This document shows, one piece after another, positions 1-5,728 of a DNA stretch of 5,970 bases; position 1 is the stretch's first letter; every line of letters starts with the position of its first letter. The notes under the pieces were generated by a model that worked only from the letters and a program-made list of their open reading frames with translations, was not told the origin of the DNA and did not search any database. The position numbers were made by a program, and so were the translations under genes. The stretch is from assembly GCA_023394255.1 (NCBI GenBank), contig JAEXAZ010000138.1, forward strand, positions 1-5,970. Direction: 5' to 3'. This DNA comes from Bacillota bacterium (GTDB taxonomy: Bacteria > Bacillota > Clostridia > Oscillospirales > Ruminococcaceae).

Positions 1-34
1 CGGCGAAAAGATTGAGTTCTGCCAAGTGAAATAA
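1..34 (+). CDS. Possible C-terminal end of an unidentified upstream gene (partial)
   Basis: In the frame starting at base 2 the window opens with GEKIEFCQVK and then a TAA stop at 32-34. The stop lies 22 bases before a strong intrinsic terminator, which is where the last gene of a transcription unit should end. The other two plus frames stop at 13-15 and 27-29, so the choice of frame is an inference. Ten residues are too few to recognise a family or assign a function. Confidence 0.3.
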   Translation, partial: GEKIEFCQVK

Positions 35-56
35 CGCTGTTTTTATGTTCGTAATT

Positions 57-98
57 CAGGATGCTCGGGCGGTTTTGCCGCCCGAGCATCCTGTTTTT
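57..98 (+). terminator. Intrinsic terminator of the upstream gene
   Basis: A perfect 16-bp inverted repeat (57-72 pairing with 78-93) has a 5-base loop TTTTG and a GC-rich core, and is followed by TTTTT at 94-98. This is a textbook Rho-independent terminator for plus-strand transcription. It separates the upstream gene from cca, so cca needs its own promoter downstream of it. Confidence 0.92.
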
Positions 99-113
99 GC
101 GTTTGAACAGGGA

Positions 114-142
114 TTGCTTTTCAAAAACCGCAATGTTACACT
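114..142 (+). promoter_or_regulatory. Probable sigma-A promoter for cca
   Basis: The -35 candidate TTGCTT (114-119) and the -10 candidate TACACT (137-142) are separated by exactly 17 bases. The -10 is preceded by TGT (134-136), giving an extended -10 of the TGn type common in Firmicutes. Transcription would start near base 149, leaving a leader of about 75 bases before the cca start. Its place just after a terminator and before the next gene supports it. It would also serve cdaR, as no terminator lies between cca and cdaR. Confidence 0.6.
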
Positions 143-224
143 AAGGAAAACAGCATGGCCGGATAAAAGTTCCGGCAGCGGCAACCCTAAAGCAGGAAAA
201 TCAAACGGCGGGCGGTGACAGCAG

Positions 225-1685
225 ATGATCGGGATTCCGGAGGGGCCACAGCAAATCATTCACATGCTGGAGGGCCGAGGCCATGAAGCGTATGTGGTGG
301 GCGGCTGCGTGCGGGACAGCCTGCTGGGGAGAACTCCCCATGACTGGGATATCTGCACCAGCGCGCTGCCGCAGGAAACCATTGCCTGCTTTTCAGGATT
401 TCGTGTAATTGAAACCGGAATCCAGCACGGAACCGTGACCGTCCTTTTCGAAGGTGAGCCATACGAAATTACCACCTACCGCACAGACGGCACCTACTCC
501 GACCACAGGCGGCCTGACCATGTGGAATTTGTAAGGAGCCTTCGGCAGGATTTGGAACGCAGGGACTTTACCGTCAACGCGATGGCTTATCATCCGCAGA
601 AAGGCTTAGTAGATTATTTCAGTGGTCAGGCGGATCTCATCAACAAGCAAATCCGCTGCGTCGGTGACCCCGACCGGCGGTTTCAGGAGGACGCCCTCCG
701 GATTCTGCGGGCACTGCGGTTCGCCTCTGTTTATGAGTTTCAGCTGGAGGGCACGACGGCACGGTCGGCATCCTCCAACCGGGAACTGCTGCGTTCCATC
801 GCGGGCGAGCGGGTTCAGGAGGAGCTGTGCAGGCTGTTCTGTGGATATAAAGCAGATGTAATGCTTACACGCTTTACAGATATTTTTTCGGTGTTTCTCC
901 CCGAAATCGGGGAGCTGGTTTCTTTTTTAAAAAACGGCGTTGGGTGGCCGGATCTCTGGGGTCAAACCGTGCGCGGGATATCAAACGCACCCCCGGACAG
1001 GCTTCTCCGGCTGGTCATGCTGCTGCGCGACATTGGAAAGCCATTTTGCTTTACAGAAATCCGCCGGGGCAGCATGCGCTTTTACGGGCACGCGGGGATC
1101 AGCGCCGAGCTTGCCGAACACGCGCTGCGCCGCCTGAAATTTGACCGCGCCACGATCTCCAAGGTCGGGGAATTGGTTGGCCTGCATGAAATCAAACTGA
1201 TTCCAAGCGACAGGTGTGTCCTCCGGCAGCTCAGCCGGATAGGGGAGGCTCAGTTCCGACGGCTTTTGGTGGTAAAACGCGCCGATCTGGCGGCATTGGA
1301 AAATGCGAAGAGGGATGAGGCCATGCGGGAACTGAGCGGTGTGGAAAAATGCCTGGAACGGGTGCTGGCGCAGAAGCGGTGCTTTTGCCTGAAAGATCTT
1401 GCAATCGGCGGGCGCGACCTGACCATGGGCGGTATGCCTCAGGGTGTACAGATAGGAAACGCCCTGCGAACACTGCTGCAGCTGGTAATCGACGGAAAGC
1501 TTGAGAACACGCGGGACAGTTTACTGGCACATTGTTTAAAGGAGGGCTGGTTTGGGCATGAATATAAGCAAACAGAACGCCATGCAGATCGTAACGGAAA
1601 TCAGCGAAATTATCCATCAGAATGTGAATCTGATGGACGAAAGAGGGATCATTATTGCCAGCACCGACCCAACCCGGATCGGTAA
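225..1685 (+). CDS. cca: CCA-adding tRNA nucleotidyltransferase (class II), extended C-terminus
   Basis: By family this cytoplasmic enzyme adds or repairs the 3' CCA end of tRNAs using CTP and ATP. The class II nucleotidyltransferase head is clear: GG-x-x-R at residues 26-30, the metal-binding pair D40 and D42 in DWDICTSA, RRDFTVNA at 112-119, and the nucleotide-template motif EDALR at 155-159 followed by the neck helix ILRALRF. The C-terminal half resembles the HD-containing branch, but the usual HDIGKP reads RDIGKP (R268, D269), so metal-dependent phosphohydrolase activity is doubtful. ATG 225 is the first start after an in-frame TGA (216-218), with a weak ribosome site GGTGA at 214-218. 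The family-like sequence ends near residue 440 (GKLENTRDSLLAHCLKEG). The final 40 or so residues are rich in R, N and H and lie over the start of cdaR in another frame, so they look non-native. The overlap with cdaR is 134 bases if 1685 is the true end. Family assignment is near certain; the C-terminus is not. Confidence 0.93.
   Translation: MIGIPEGPQQIIHMLEGRGHEAYVVGGCVRDSLLGRTPHDWDICTSALPQETIACFSGFRVIETGIQHGTVTVLFEGEPYEITTYRTDGTYSDHRRPDHVEFVRSLRQDLERRDFTVNAMAYHPQKGLVDYFSGQADLINKQIRCVGDPDRRFQEDALRILRALRFASVYEFQLEGTTARSASSNRELLRSIAGERVQEELCRLFCGYKADVMLTRFTDIFSVFLPEIGELVSFLKNGVGWPDLWGQTVRGISNAPPDRLLRLVMLLRDIGKPFCFTEIRRGSMRFYGHAGISAELAEHALRRLKFDRATISKVGELVGLHEIKLIPSDRCVLRQLSRIGEAQFRRLLVVKRADLAALENAKRDEAMRELSGVEKCLERVLAQKRCFCLKDLAIGGRDLTMGGMPQGVQIGNALRTLLQLVIDGKLENTRDSLLAHCLKEGWFGHEYKQTERHADRNGNQRNYPSECESDGRKRDHYCQHRPNPDR
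1539..1554 (+). promoter_or_regulatory. Ribosome binding site that decides the cdaR start
   Basis: AAGGAGG at 1539-1545 lies inside the 3' end of cca. It is 6 bases from TTG at 1552 and 12 bases from the in-frame ATG at 1558. Spacing favours TTG, while codon type and the usual family N-terminus (M-x-I-S-x-x-x-A-x-x-IV) favour ATG. The two proteins differ by two residues only. Lying inside cca, the site suggests translation of cdaR is coupled to cca. Confidence 0.65.
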
Positions 1686-2709
1686 TTTTCATGCGGGGGC
1701 TTCCCAGGTGATCTCCCGGAATCTGGAGCAGCTGATCATCCGCGACGACGCCGAATACACGGGAACTTTAAAGGGGATCAACCTGCCTATCCGTTTTGAG
1801 AATGAAATTGTCGGTGTCATCGGGATGACCGGGGAATACAACGAGGTTGTAAAATACGGGCAGATTCTGAAAAAGATGACGGAGATTCTGCTTCTGGAGA
1901 ATTATTCGAAGGAGCAGAAGAAGATTGACGACCGTATCAGGGCCCGGTTCCTTGACGAATGGCTCTTTGAGGATGTGCCGCTTTACAGCCAGCAGTTTGT
2001 CGAACGCGGCGCGCGGCTCGGAATTGATATCACGATCCCGCGCAGGATTTTAGTAGCGGAAATCACCGATCTGAAAAAATACAGTGACAGTGCCGAAGGC
2101 CAGCGCAAGATTGATGAAGTCAATAAAATCGTACGCCGGCTGATGGAGGCCGATGCAAACAACGTATTCACAAAAACCGCCTCCCAGATGATCTGCCTGG
2201 TGCCGGCCTGCGGCGATTCCAAGATGCGCGCTGTCGCGCAGGCAATCCAAAAACAGATCAGGAATACTTCGGGGCTGTTGGTCATAATCGGGATCGACGC
2301 GTGCAGCCGGGTGCTGCACCAGGCCTATCTGAAAGCAAAGAAAGCCCTGCGTGCCTGCTCTCACACACAGGAGGGCAGCATCCGGTTCTATGGCGATATC
2401 AGTCTGGAAATTTTCACCGATGAAATTTCTCAGAGTTCAAAAAAAGAATTCCTCAAAAGAATCTTCCGGGGGATTCATGAGGATGACATTCCCTCCCTGA
2501 TGCATCTGCTTCGGACTTATTTCAGTGCAAACGGCTCTATCAATGAAACAGCCGCCCAGCTTTATATTCATAAAAACACGCTGCAATATAAGCTCCGGCG
2601 CCTGCACGAGCAGACAGGCCGCGACCCCCGTTGCCTGTCGGACGCCGCTTTATTCTATCTTGCCATCCAGTTTTACGATCAAATATACGATGAACACGGC
2701 GATCTCTGA
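1552..2709 (+). CDS. cdaR: CdaR/SdaR-family sugar-diacid and glycerate-responsive transcriptional regulator
   Basis: A 385-residue cytoplasmic DNA-binding regulator, the usual length for the family. Residues 6-135 form the sugar-diacid recognition domain, with the characteristic stretch NVNLMDERGIIIASTDPTRIG at about 24-44. A middle region, roughly 150-285, corresponds to the GGDEF-like linker domain of CdaR/PucR proteins. Residues about 325-375 hold the PucR-type C-terminal helix-turn-helix (SINETAAQLYIHKNTLQYKL, then RRLHEQTGRDP). Known members include E. coli CdaR, which activates galactarate, glucarate and glycerate genes. The permease and glycerate kinase genes just downstream make glycerate the likeliest effector here, by inference. 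TTG 1552 is chosen because it has the best spacing to the ribosome site; ATG 1558 is an equal alternative. The gene overlaps cca and has no terminator behind it, so cca transcripts may cover it and run on toward the permease. Confidence 0.9.
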   Translation: MGMNISKQNAMQIVTEISEIIHQNVNLMDERGIIIASTDPTRIGNFHAGASQVISRNLEQLIIRDDAEYTGTLKGINLPIRFENEIVGVIGMTGEYNEVVKYGQILKKMTEILLLENYSKEQKKIDDRIRARFLDEWLFEDVPLYSQQFVERGARLGIDITIPRRILVAEITDLKKYSDSAEGQRKIDEVNKIVRRLMEADANNVFTKTASQMICLVPACGDSKMRAVAQAIQKQIRNTSGLLVIIGIDACSRVLHQAYLKAKKALRACSHTQEGSIRFYGDISLEIFTDEISQSSKKEFLKRIFRGIHEDDIPSLMHLLRTYFSANGSINETAAQLYIHKNTLQYKLRRLHEQTGRDPRCLSDAALFYLAIQFYDQIYDEHGDL

Positions 2710-2754
2710 CTGATATACCCAATAAACCGCCTTTGGCTTCTCATCTCTTGTTAC

Positions 2755-2774
2755 ATGTCACAATAATTGTGCAT
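2755..2774 (+). promoter_or_regulatory. Candidate operator upstream of the permease gene
   Basis: CACAAT-A-ATTGTG (2759-2771) is a perfect inverted repeat around a single central base. ATG (2755-2757) and CAT (2772-2774) extend the symmetry with one unpaired T, giving about 20 bases of dyad. It lies in non-coding DNA 46 bases after the cdaR stop and touches the candidate -35 region of the permease promoter. CdaR is the obvious candidate to bind it by position. I did not compare it with a known CdaR site, and another regulator is possible. Confidence 0.5.
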
Positions 2775-2795
2775 AGAATATGTCTCGCATAACAT
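2767..2795 (+). promoter_or_regulatory. Possible promoter for the permease-glycerate kinase unit
   Basis: TTGTGC (2767-2772) and TAACAT (2790-2795) are 17 bases apart, each matching four or fewer of the six consensus positions. A weak promoter overlapped by an operator is what an activator-controlled gene would have. An alternative -10, TAGAAT at 2774-2779, matches better, but its best upstream partner TTGTTA (2748-2753) is 20 bases away, longer than usual. Starting near 2802, the leader to the permease start would be about 92 bases. Confidence 0.35.
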
Positions 2796-2811
2796 AGACG
2801 AACGGATGAAT

Positions 2812-2825
2812 TTATTTTAAAATAA
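2812..2825. repeat. AT-only 14-bp palindrome
   Basis: TTATTTTAAAATAA is a perfect palindrome within an AT-rich stretch that continues as AATAATAATAAG. It could be a protein site, part of a flexible AT-rich promoter region, or chance in low-complexity DNA. No regulator is suggested by the sequence itself. Confidence 0.3.
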
Positions 2826-2844
2826 TAATAAGTTTATCAAGAAC

Positions 2845-2872
2845 TGCGGGATAAAAATATAGAATTCCCGCA
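2845..2872 (+). promoter_or_regulatory. Leader hairpin just before the permease ribosome site
   Basis: TGCGGGA (2845-2851) pairs perfectly with TCCCGCA (2866-2872) around a 14-base AT-rich loop. It stands out as GC-rich arms in an otherwise AT-rich gap. The downstream arm ends 8 bases before the GGAGGT ribosome site, so in RNA it could affect translation or mRNA stability. In DNA it could be a spaced operator. No T-run follows, so it is not a terminator. Confidence 0.4.
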
Positions 2873-2880
2873 ATAAAAAT

Positions 2881-2896
2881 GGAGGTAGAGCATATG
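2881..2896 (+). promoter_or_regulatory. Ribosome binding site fixing the permease start at 2894
   Basis: GGAGGT at 2881-2886 is 7 bases before ATG 2894. A further in-frame ATG at 2879 overlaps this site itself and has no ribosome site of its own, so it is rejected as the start. Confidence 0.85.
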
Positions 2897-4285
2897 TCTG
2901 GAATCGGATTGATCTTCGCGTTCATTGTTGCAATCATTGTCATGATCCTCGCAATTTCCAAACTCAAAATTCACCCGTTCTTATCAATTATGGGAATTTC
3001 CGTCATTCTTGGGCTGCTCGCCGGAATTCCGCTTGTAAACCAAACCGCCGCGGACGGCACCGTAACGCTCGGGCTTGCGAACGTAATCGGCGCCGGTTTT
3101 TCGGGAACCTTTACCAGCATTGGTATTGTCATTATTTTAGGGGCGCTGATCGGCACAATTTTAGAGGCTACCGGCGCGGCGCTCAAGCTGGCCGACCTGG
3201 TCATTAAACTTGTAGGCCCAAACCACCCGGAGCTGGCTGTGGAGCTGATGGGGTGGGTGGTATCCATTCCTGTCTTCTGCGACAGCGGATTTGTCATTCT
3301 GAACCCTATCCGTAAAGCAATGGTCCGCCGGACGGGCACAAGCAGCGTTGCAATGACCGTCGCGCTCTCCGCCGGCCTGTACGCCGCTCATGTGTTTATC
3401 CCCCCGACTCCCGGCCCTATCGCCGCGGCCAATACCCTGGGCATCGGGAATAACCTCCTGCTGGTCATGGGTCTCGGCGTATTGGTCTCCATTCCGGCTT
3501 TGATCGGCGCATATTTTTATGCAAAATATATTGGAAAAACCGTCAAATCTGCGGATGAACTGAACCAGGATGAAACCGTAAAGACTTATGAGCAGATTGT
3601 GGCGGAATACGGCAAACTGCCCGGTTCGTGGAGTTCCCTCGCGCCGATCATTGTCCCGATCCTTTTGATGGCGCTGGGTTCTATCGCTTCCATGGCCAAA
3701 TGGGAAGGTGCGCTCTTTAACCTCTCTTCTTTCCTGGGCACGCCGATCATTGCGCTTGCTGCCGGTACGCTGTTCGGCATCTGGCTGCTGCATACATCAC
3801 ATAAAATGGATAAATTCTATGACCTGACCAATGATACGCTCAAAACAGTCGGCCCGATTTTGTTTATCACCGCCGCAGGCGGCGTGCTTGGCAAGGTGAT
3901 CTCTGTTTCCGGGATGGTTGCTTTCATTACCGAGAATTCCTCTACGCTTGAAGCGATTGGCATCTTCTTCCCGTTCATCCTTTCGGCCATCCTCAAGTCC
4001 GCGCAGGGTTCTTCCACGGTAGCGATTACCACAACAGCAGGGATTCTTGCGCCTTTAATGGGTGCGTTGGGCCTGTCCTCCCCGGCGATGTCCGCCCTGA
4101 CCGTTATGGCGATCGGCGCCGGCGCGATGACCGTTTCCCACGCGAACGATTCTTATTTCTGGGTCGTAACCAATTTTGGAGAAATGACACCGCAGCAGGG
4201 TTATAAAACCCAAACCTTAGTCACGCTGGTGGAAGGTATCTGTTCCATGCTGGGTGTTTTCATCCTTTCCCTCTTCCTGCGGTAA
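2894..4285 (+). CDS. gntP: GntP-family proton symporter, probable glycerate/gluconate permease
   Basis: A 463-residue polytopic inner-membrane protein, typical in length for GntP-family symporters that import gluconate and related hydroxy acids with protons. Hydrophobic segments run nearly end to end, starting at residues 4-20 with no cleavable signal peptide. Family landmarks are present: CDSGF at 129-133, then the PPTPGP loop at 170-175, SAQGSST at 369-375, and SHANDSYFW at 415-423 near the C-terminus. Start at ATG 2894 follows GGAGGT with 7-base spacing. Sequence alone does not fix the substrate. The glycerate kinase directly downstream and CdaR directly upstream point to D-glycerate, by inference; gluconate is the main alternative, but no gluconate kinase is in view. 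It has its own upstream regulatory region and probably shares a transcript with the kinase gene 99 bases downstream. Confidence 0.93.
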   Translation: MSGIGLIFAFIVAIIVMILAISKLKIHPFLSIMGISVILGLLAGIPLVNQTAADGTVTLGLANVIGAGFSGTFTSIGIVIILGALIGTILEATGAALKLADLVIKLVGPNHPELAVELMGWVVSIPVFCDSGFVILNPIRKAMVRRTGTSSVAMTVALSAGLYAAHVFIPPTPGPIAAANTLGIGNNLLLVMGLGVLVSIPALIGAYFYAKYIGKTVKSADELNQDETVKTYEQIVAEYGKLPGSWSSLAPIIVPILLMALGSIASMAKWEGALFNLSSFLGTPIIALAAGTLFGIWLLHTSHKMDKFYDLTNDTLKTVGPILFITAAGGVLGKVISVSGMVAFITENSSTLEAIGIFFPFILSAILKSAQGSSTVAITTTAGILAPLMGALGLSSPAMSALTVMAIGAGAMTVSHANDSYFWVVTNFGEMTPQQGYKTQTLVTLVEGICSMLGVFILSLFLR

Positions 4286-4316
4286 ATCGTTTGGATTCCG
4301 TTTGCGGAGCTCACTG

Positions 4317-4348
4317 TGTGGGGCGGCAGCGCGGGCTGCCGTCCCACA
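4317..4348 (+). terminator. Strong intergenic hairpin between permease and kinase genes (attenuator or mRNA stabiliser)
   Basis: Bases 4317-4330 pair with 4335-4348 through 14 positions, all Watson-Crick except one G-U, around a 4-base loop GCGG. The stem is very GC-rich. The following bases TGTTGTATAC are not a T-run, and the nearest T5 is at 4365-4369, 16 bases beyond the stem, so it is not a canonical terminator. It more likely acts as a partial terminator or a 3' end stabiliser that raises permease mRNA relative to kinase mRNA. The hairpin itself is clear; the role is inferred. Confidence 0.5.
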
Positions 4349-4350
4349 TG

Positions 4351-4360
4351 TTGTATACAA
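4351..4360. promoter_or_regulatory. TTGTATACAA palindrome, candidate operator
   Basis: A perfect 10-bp palindrome between the hairpin and the kinase ribosome site. Its GTATAC core resembles sites used by GntR-family regulators such as the FadR subfamily. No GntR-type gene is in the window, so the binding partner is unknown, and a 10-bp match alone can be chance. Confidence 0.3.
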
Positions 4361-4384
4361 ACAGTTTTTAAGGAGAATTTCAAC

Positions 4385-5524
4385 ATGAAAAAAGTATTGC
4401 TGATCCCGGATTCTTTTAAGGGCACAATGAGTTCCTCAGAAATCTGCTCCATTATGGAAGAGCGCATCCACGCCTATTATCCGTCCGCCGAAGTCATTTC
4501 CATCCCGGTTGCGGACGGGGGAGAGGGGAGTGTCGATTCCTTTTTGTCCGCTATGCGGGGCGAGAAAGTATGGGTTACCGTCAAAGGCCCATATATGGAG
4601 GATTTGCAGGCCTTTTACGGTTTGGTGGACGGCGGGGCCACTGCAGTGATCGAAATGGCGGCCTGCGCCGGGCTTCCGCTGGTAGGCGACCGGCTCTGTG
4701 CGGAAAAAACGACAACCTACGGCGTCGGCCAGCTGATGGAACACGCGATCAAAAGCGGCTGCAAAAAGCTGGTCGTCGGCCTTGGCGGGAGCGCCACCAA
4801 TGACCTGGGCACAGGTGCCGCCGCCGCTTTAGGCGTCCGTTTTTTTGATGCCGACGGGAACCCGTTTGTTCCAGTAGGGGAAACACTCTCCAAGATTTGC
4901 AGGATCGACAAAAGTTCGCTGCCGCCGGAACTCAAGCAGGTCGAAATCATCACCATGTGCGATATAGACAATCCGCTTTACGGCCCAAACGGAGCGGCTT
5001 ACGTATTTGGCCCGCAAAAAGGCGCGGACCCGGCCATGGTGGAATTTCTGGACGGACAGCTTCATGCAGCTGCGGACACTATCCGCGAGCAGCTGGATGT
5101 GGATGTGGCGCAGCTTCCCGGCGCGGGCGCGGCAGGCGGAATGGGCGGCGGGATGGTGGCCTTCTTCGGTTCCCGACTGCAGATGGGAATTGAGACGGTT
5201 CTGGATACTGTCGGGTTTGACCGTCTACTGGAGGACGCTGACCTGGTCTTCAGCGGAGAAGGGAAGATTGACTTCCAGAGCCTGCGCGGAAAAGTGGTCA
5301 TCGGCGTGGCGAGGCGTACGAAAAAGCAGGGGGTGCCTCTGATTGCCGTTGTCGGCGATATCGGGGATGATATCGAAGGTGCTTATGAGGAGGGCGTTTC
5401 TGCAATCTTCAGCATCAACCGCGTGGCGGTCCCGTTTTCAGAGGCAAAAAAGCGCAGCAAAAATGATATGAGCCTGACATTGGACAACCTTATGCGGTTT
5501 ATCACGCAGATTTCTAAAAATTGA
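4385..5524 (+). CDS. glxK: Glycerate kinase (GarK/GlxK family)
   Basis: A 379-residue cytoplasmic kinase matching the usual length of about 380. By family it phosphorylates D-glycerate with ATP; GarK/GlxK enzymes give 2-phosphoglycerate, which enters lower glycolysis. Visible motifs are PDSFKG at 8-13, ADGGEGS at 43-49, the glycine-rich GLGGSATNDLGTG at 132-144, the glycine-rich stretch PGAGAAGGMGGG in the second half, and GEGKID at 291-296 followed by GVARRTKKQGVPLIAVVGDIGDD. The start is ATG 4385, with AAGGAG at 4370-4375 (9-base spacing). An in-frame GTG at 4316 is rejected because it lies in the hairpin and has no ribosome site. Placed 99 bases after the permease gene on the same strand, it completes a glycerate uptake and use module. 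No key motif is missing. Confidence 0.95.
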   Translation: MKKVLLIPDSFKGTMSSSEICSIMEERIHAYYPSAEVISIPVADGGEGSVDSFLSAMRGEKVWVTVKGPYMEDLQAFYGLVDGGATAVIEMAACAGLPLVGDRLCAEKTTTYGVGQLMEHAIKSGCKKLVVGLGGSATNDLGTGAAAALGVRFFDADGNPFVPVGETLSKICRIDKSSLPPELKQVEIITMCDIDNPLYGPNGAAYVFGPQKGADPAMVEFLDGQLHAAADTIREQLDVDVAQLPGAGAAGGMGGGMVAFFGSRLQMGIETVLDTVGFDRLLEDADLVFSGEGKIDFQSLRGKVVIGVARRTKKQGVPLIAVVGDIGDDIEGAYEEGVSAIFSINRVAVPFSEAKKRSKNDMSLTLDNLMRFITQISKN

Positions 5525-5592
5525 TTGAATTTGTGATTGGTTGACAATAGCATCCTGCATATTCTGTGAATAATTGGATTTTCGGAGCACTT

Positions 5593-5608
5593 TTATTTGC
5601 TTATTTGC
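5593..5608. repeat. Tandem 8-bp repeat upstream of a promoter
   Basis: TTATTTGC occurs twice head to tail (5593-5600 and 5601-5608), ending 9 bases before the TTGACA box at 5618. It may be a direct-repeat protein site or a small replication-slippage duplication. Confidence 0.4.
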
Positions 5609-5617
5609 AGCTTGAAG

Positions 5618-5646
5618 TTGACAAGGTTTCATTTTTTTGTTATTCT
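5618..5646 (+). promoter_or_regulatory. Near-consensus promoter facing straight into a terminator
   Basis: A perfect -35 TTGACA (5618-5623) is separated by 17 bases from TATTCT (5641-5646). Predicted initiation near 5653 coincides with the left arm of the terminator stem that starts at 5651. Any RNA would therefore be about 40 bases unless polymerase reads through. It may drive the AstE-like gene by read-through, make a tiny RNA, or be fortuitous in T-rich DNA. Confidence 0.5.
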
Positions 5647-5650
5647 ATAA

Positions 5651-5692
5651 AAAGAGCAACGGGGCTTTCCAGCCCCGTTGCTCTTTCTTTTT
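5651..5692 (+). terminator. Intrinsic terminator after glycerate kinase, possibly bidirectional
   Basis: A perfect 16-bp stem (5651-5666 with 5671-5686) has loop TTCC and is followed by CTTTTT at 5687-5692. It lies 126 bases past the kinase stop and closes the permease-kinase unit. The opposite strand has an A/T-rich tail too (plus-strand ATAAAAAG at the left base), so it may also stop minus-strand transcription. Confidence 0.9.
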
Positions 5693-5693
5693 A

Positions 5694-5728
5694 AAAACCG
5701 GTTTTACGGTTGTGTTGCGCAAAACCGG
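5694..5728. repeat. AAAACCGG palindrome plus repeated half-site before the AstE-like gene
   Basis: AAAACCGGTTTT (5694-5705) is a perfect 12-bp palindrome. AAAACCGG recurs as a direct copy at 5721-5728, which also forms an 8-bp inverted repeat with CCGGTTTT (5698-5705) across 15 bases. It lies between the terminator and the ribosome site of the next gene, so it is either an operator array or a leader hairpin. No clear promoter is seen between it and the gene. Confidence 0.45.

Noticed and set aside
143..166. Mini open frame ATG-GCC-GGA-TAA with AAGGAA upstream, in the cca leader
   Set aside because: The predicted transcription start is near 149, so the ribosome site would not be in the RNA. 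Three codons are not enough to claim a leader peptide.
158..176. Short hairpin GCCGGA/TCCGGC in the cca leader
   Set aside because: Six base pairs with a 7-base loop, no T-run and no link to a known leader element; likely chance in GC-rich leader DNA.
1231..1692. Minus-strand 153-codon open frame opposite cca
   Set aside because: It is rich in P, R, A and S, typical of an antisense reading, and covers conserved cca sequence. No ribosome site or family signal was seen.
2879..2893. Upstream start of the permease at ATG 2879
   Set aside because: This start overlaps the GGAGGT ribosome site that serves ATG 2894 and has none of its own.
3161..3793. Minus-strand 210-codon open frame opposite the permease gene
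   Set aside because: It lies fully inside a clear GntP-family gene, has a charged low-order composition (many R, D, Q, H), matches no family I recognise, and is explained by GC-biased codon use on the plus strand.
4316..4384. GTG-initiated N-terminal extension of glycerate kinase
   Set aside because: The extension would be translated from the hairpin, lacks a ribosome site, and family members begin at the KKVLLIPDSFKG sequence.
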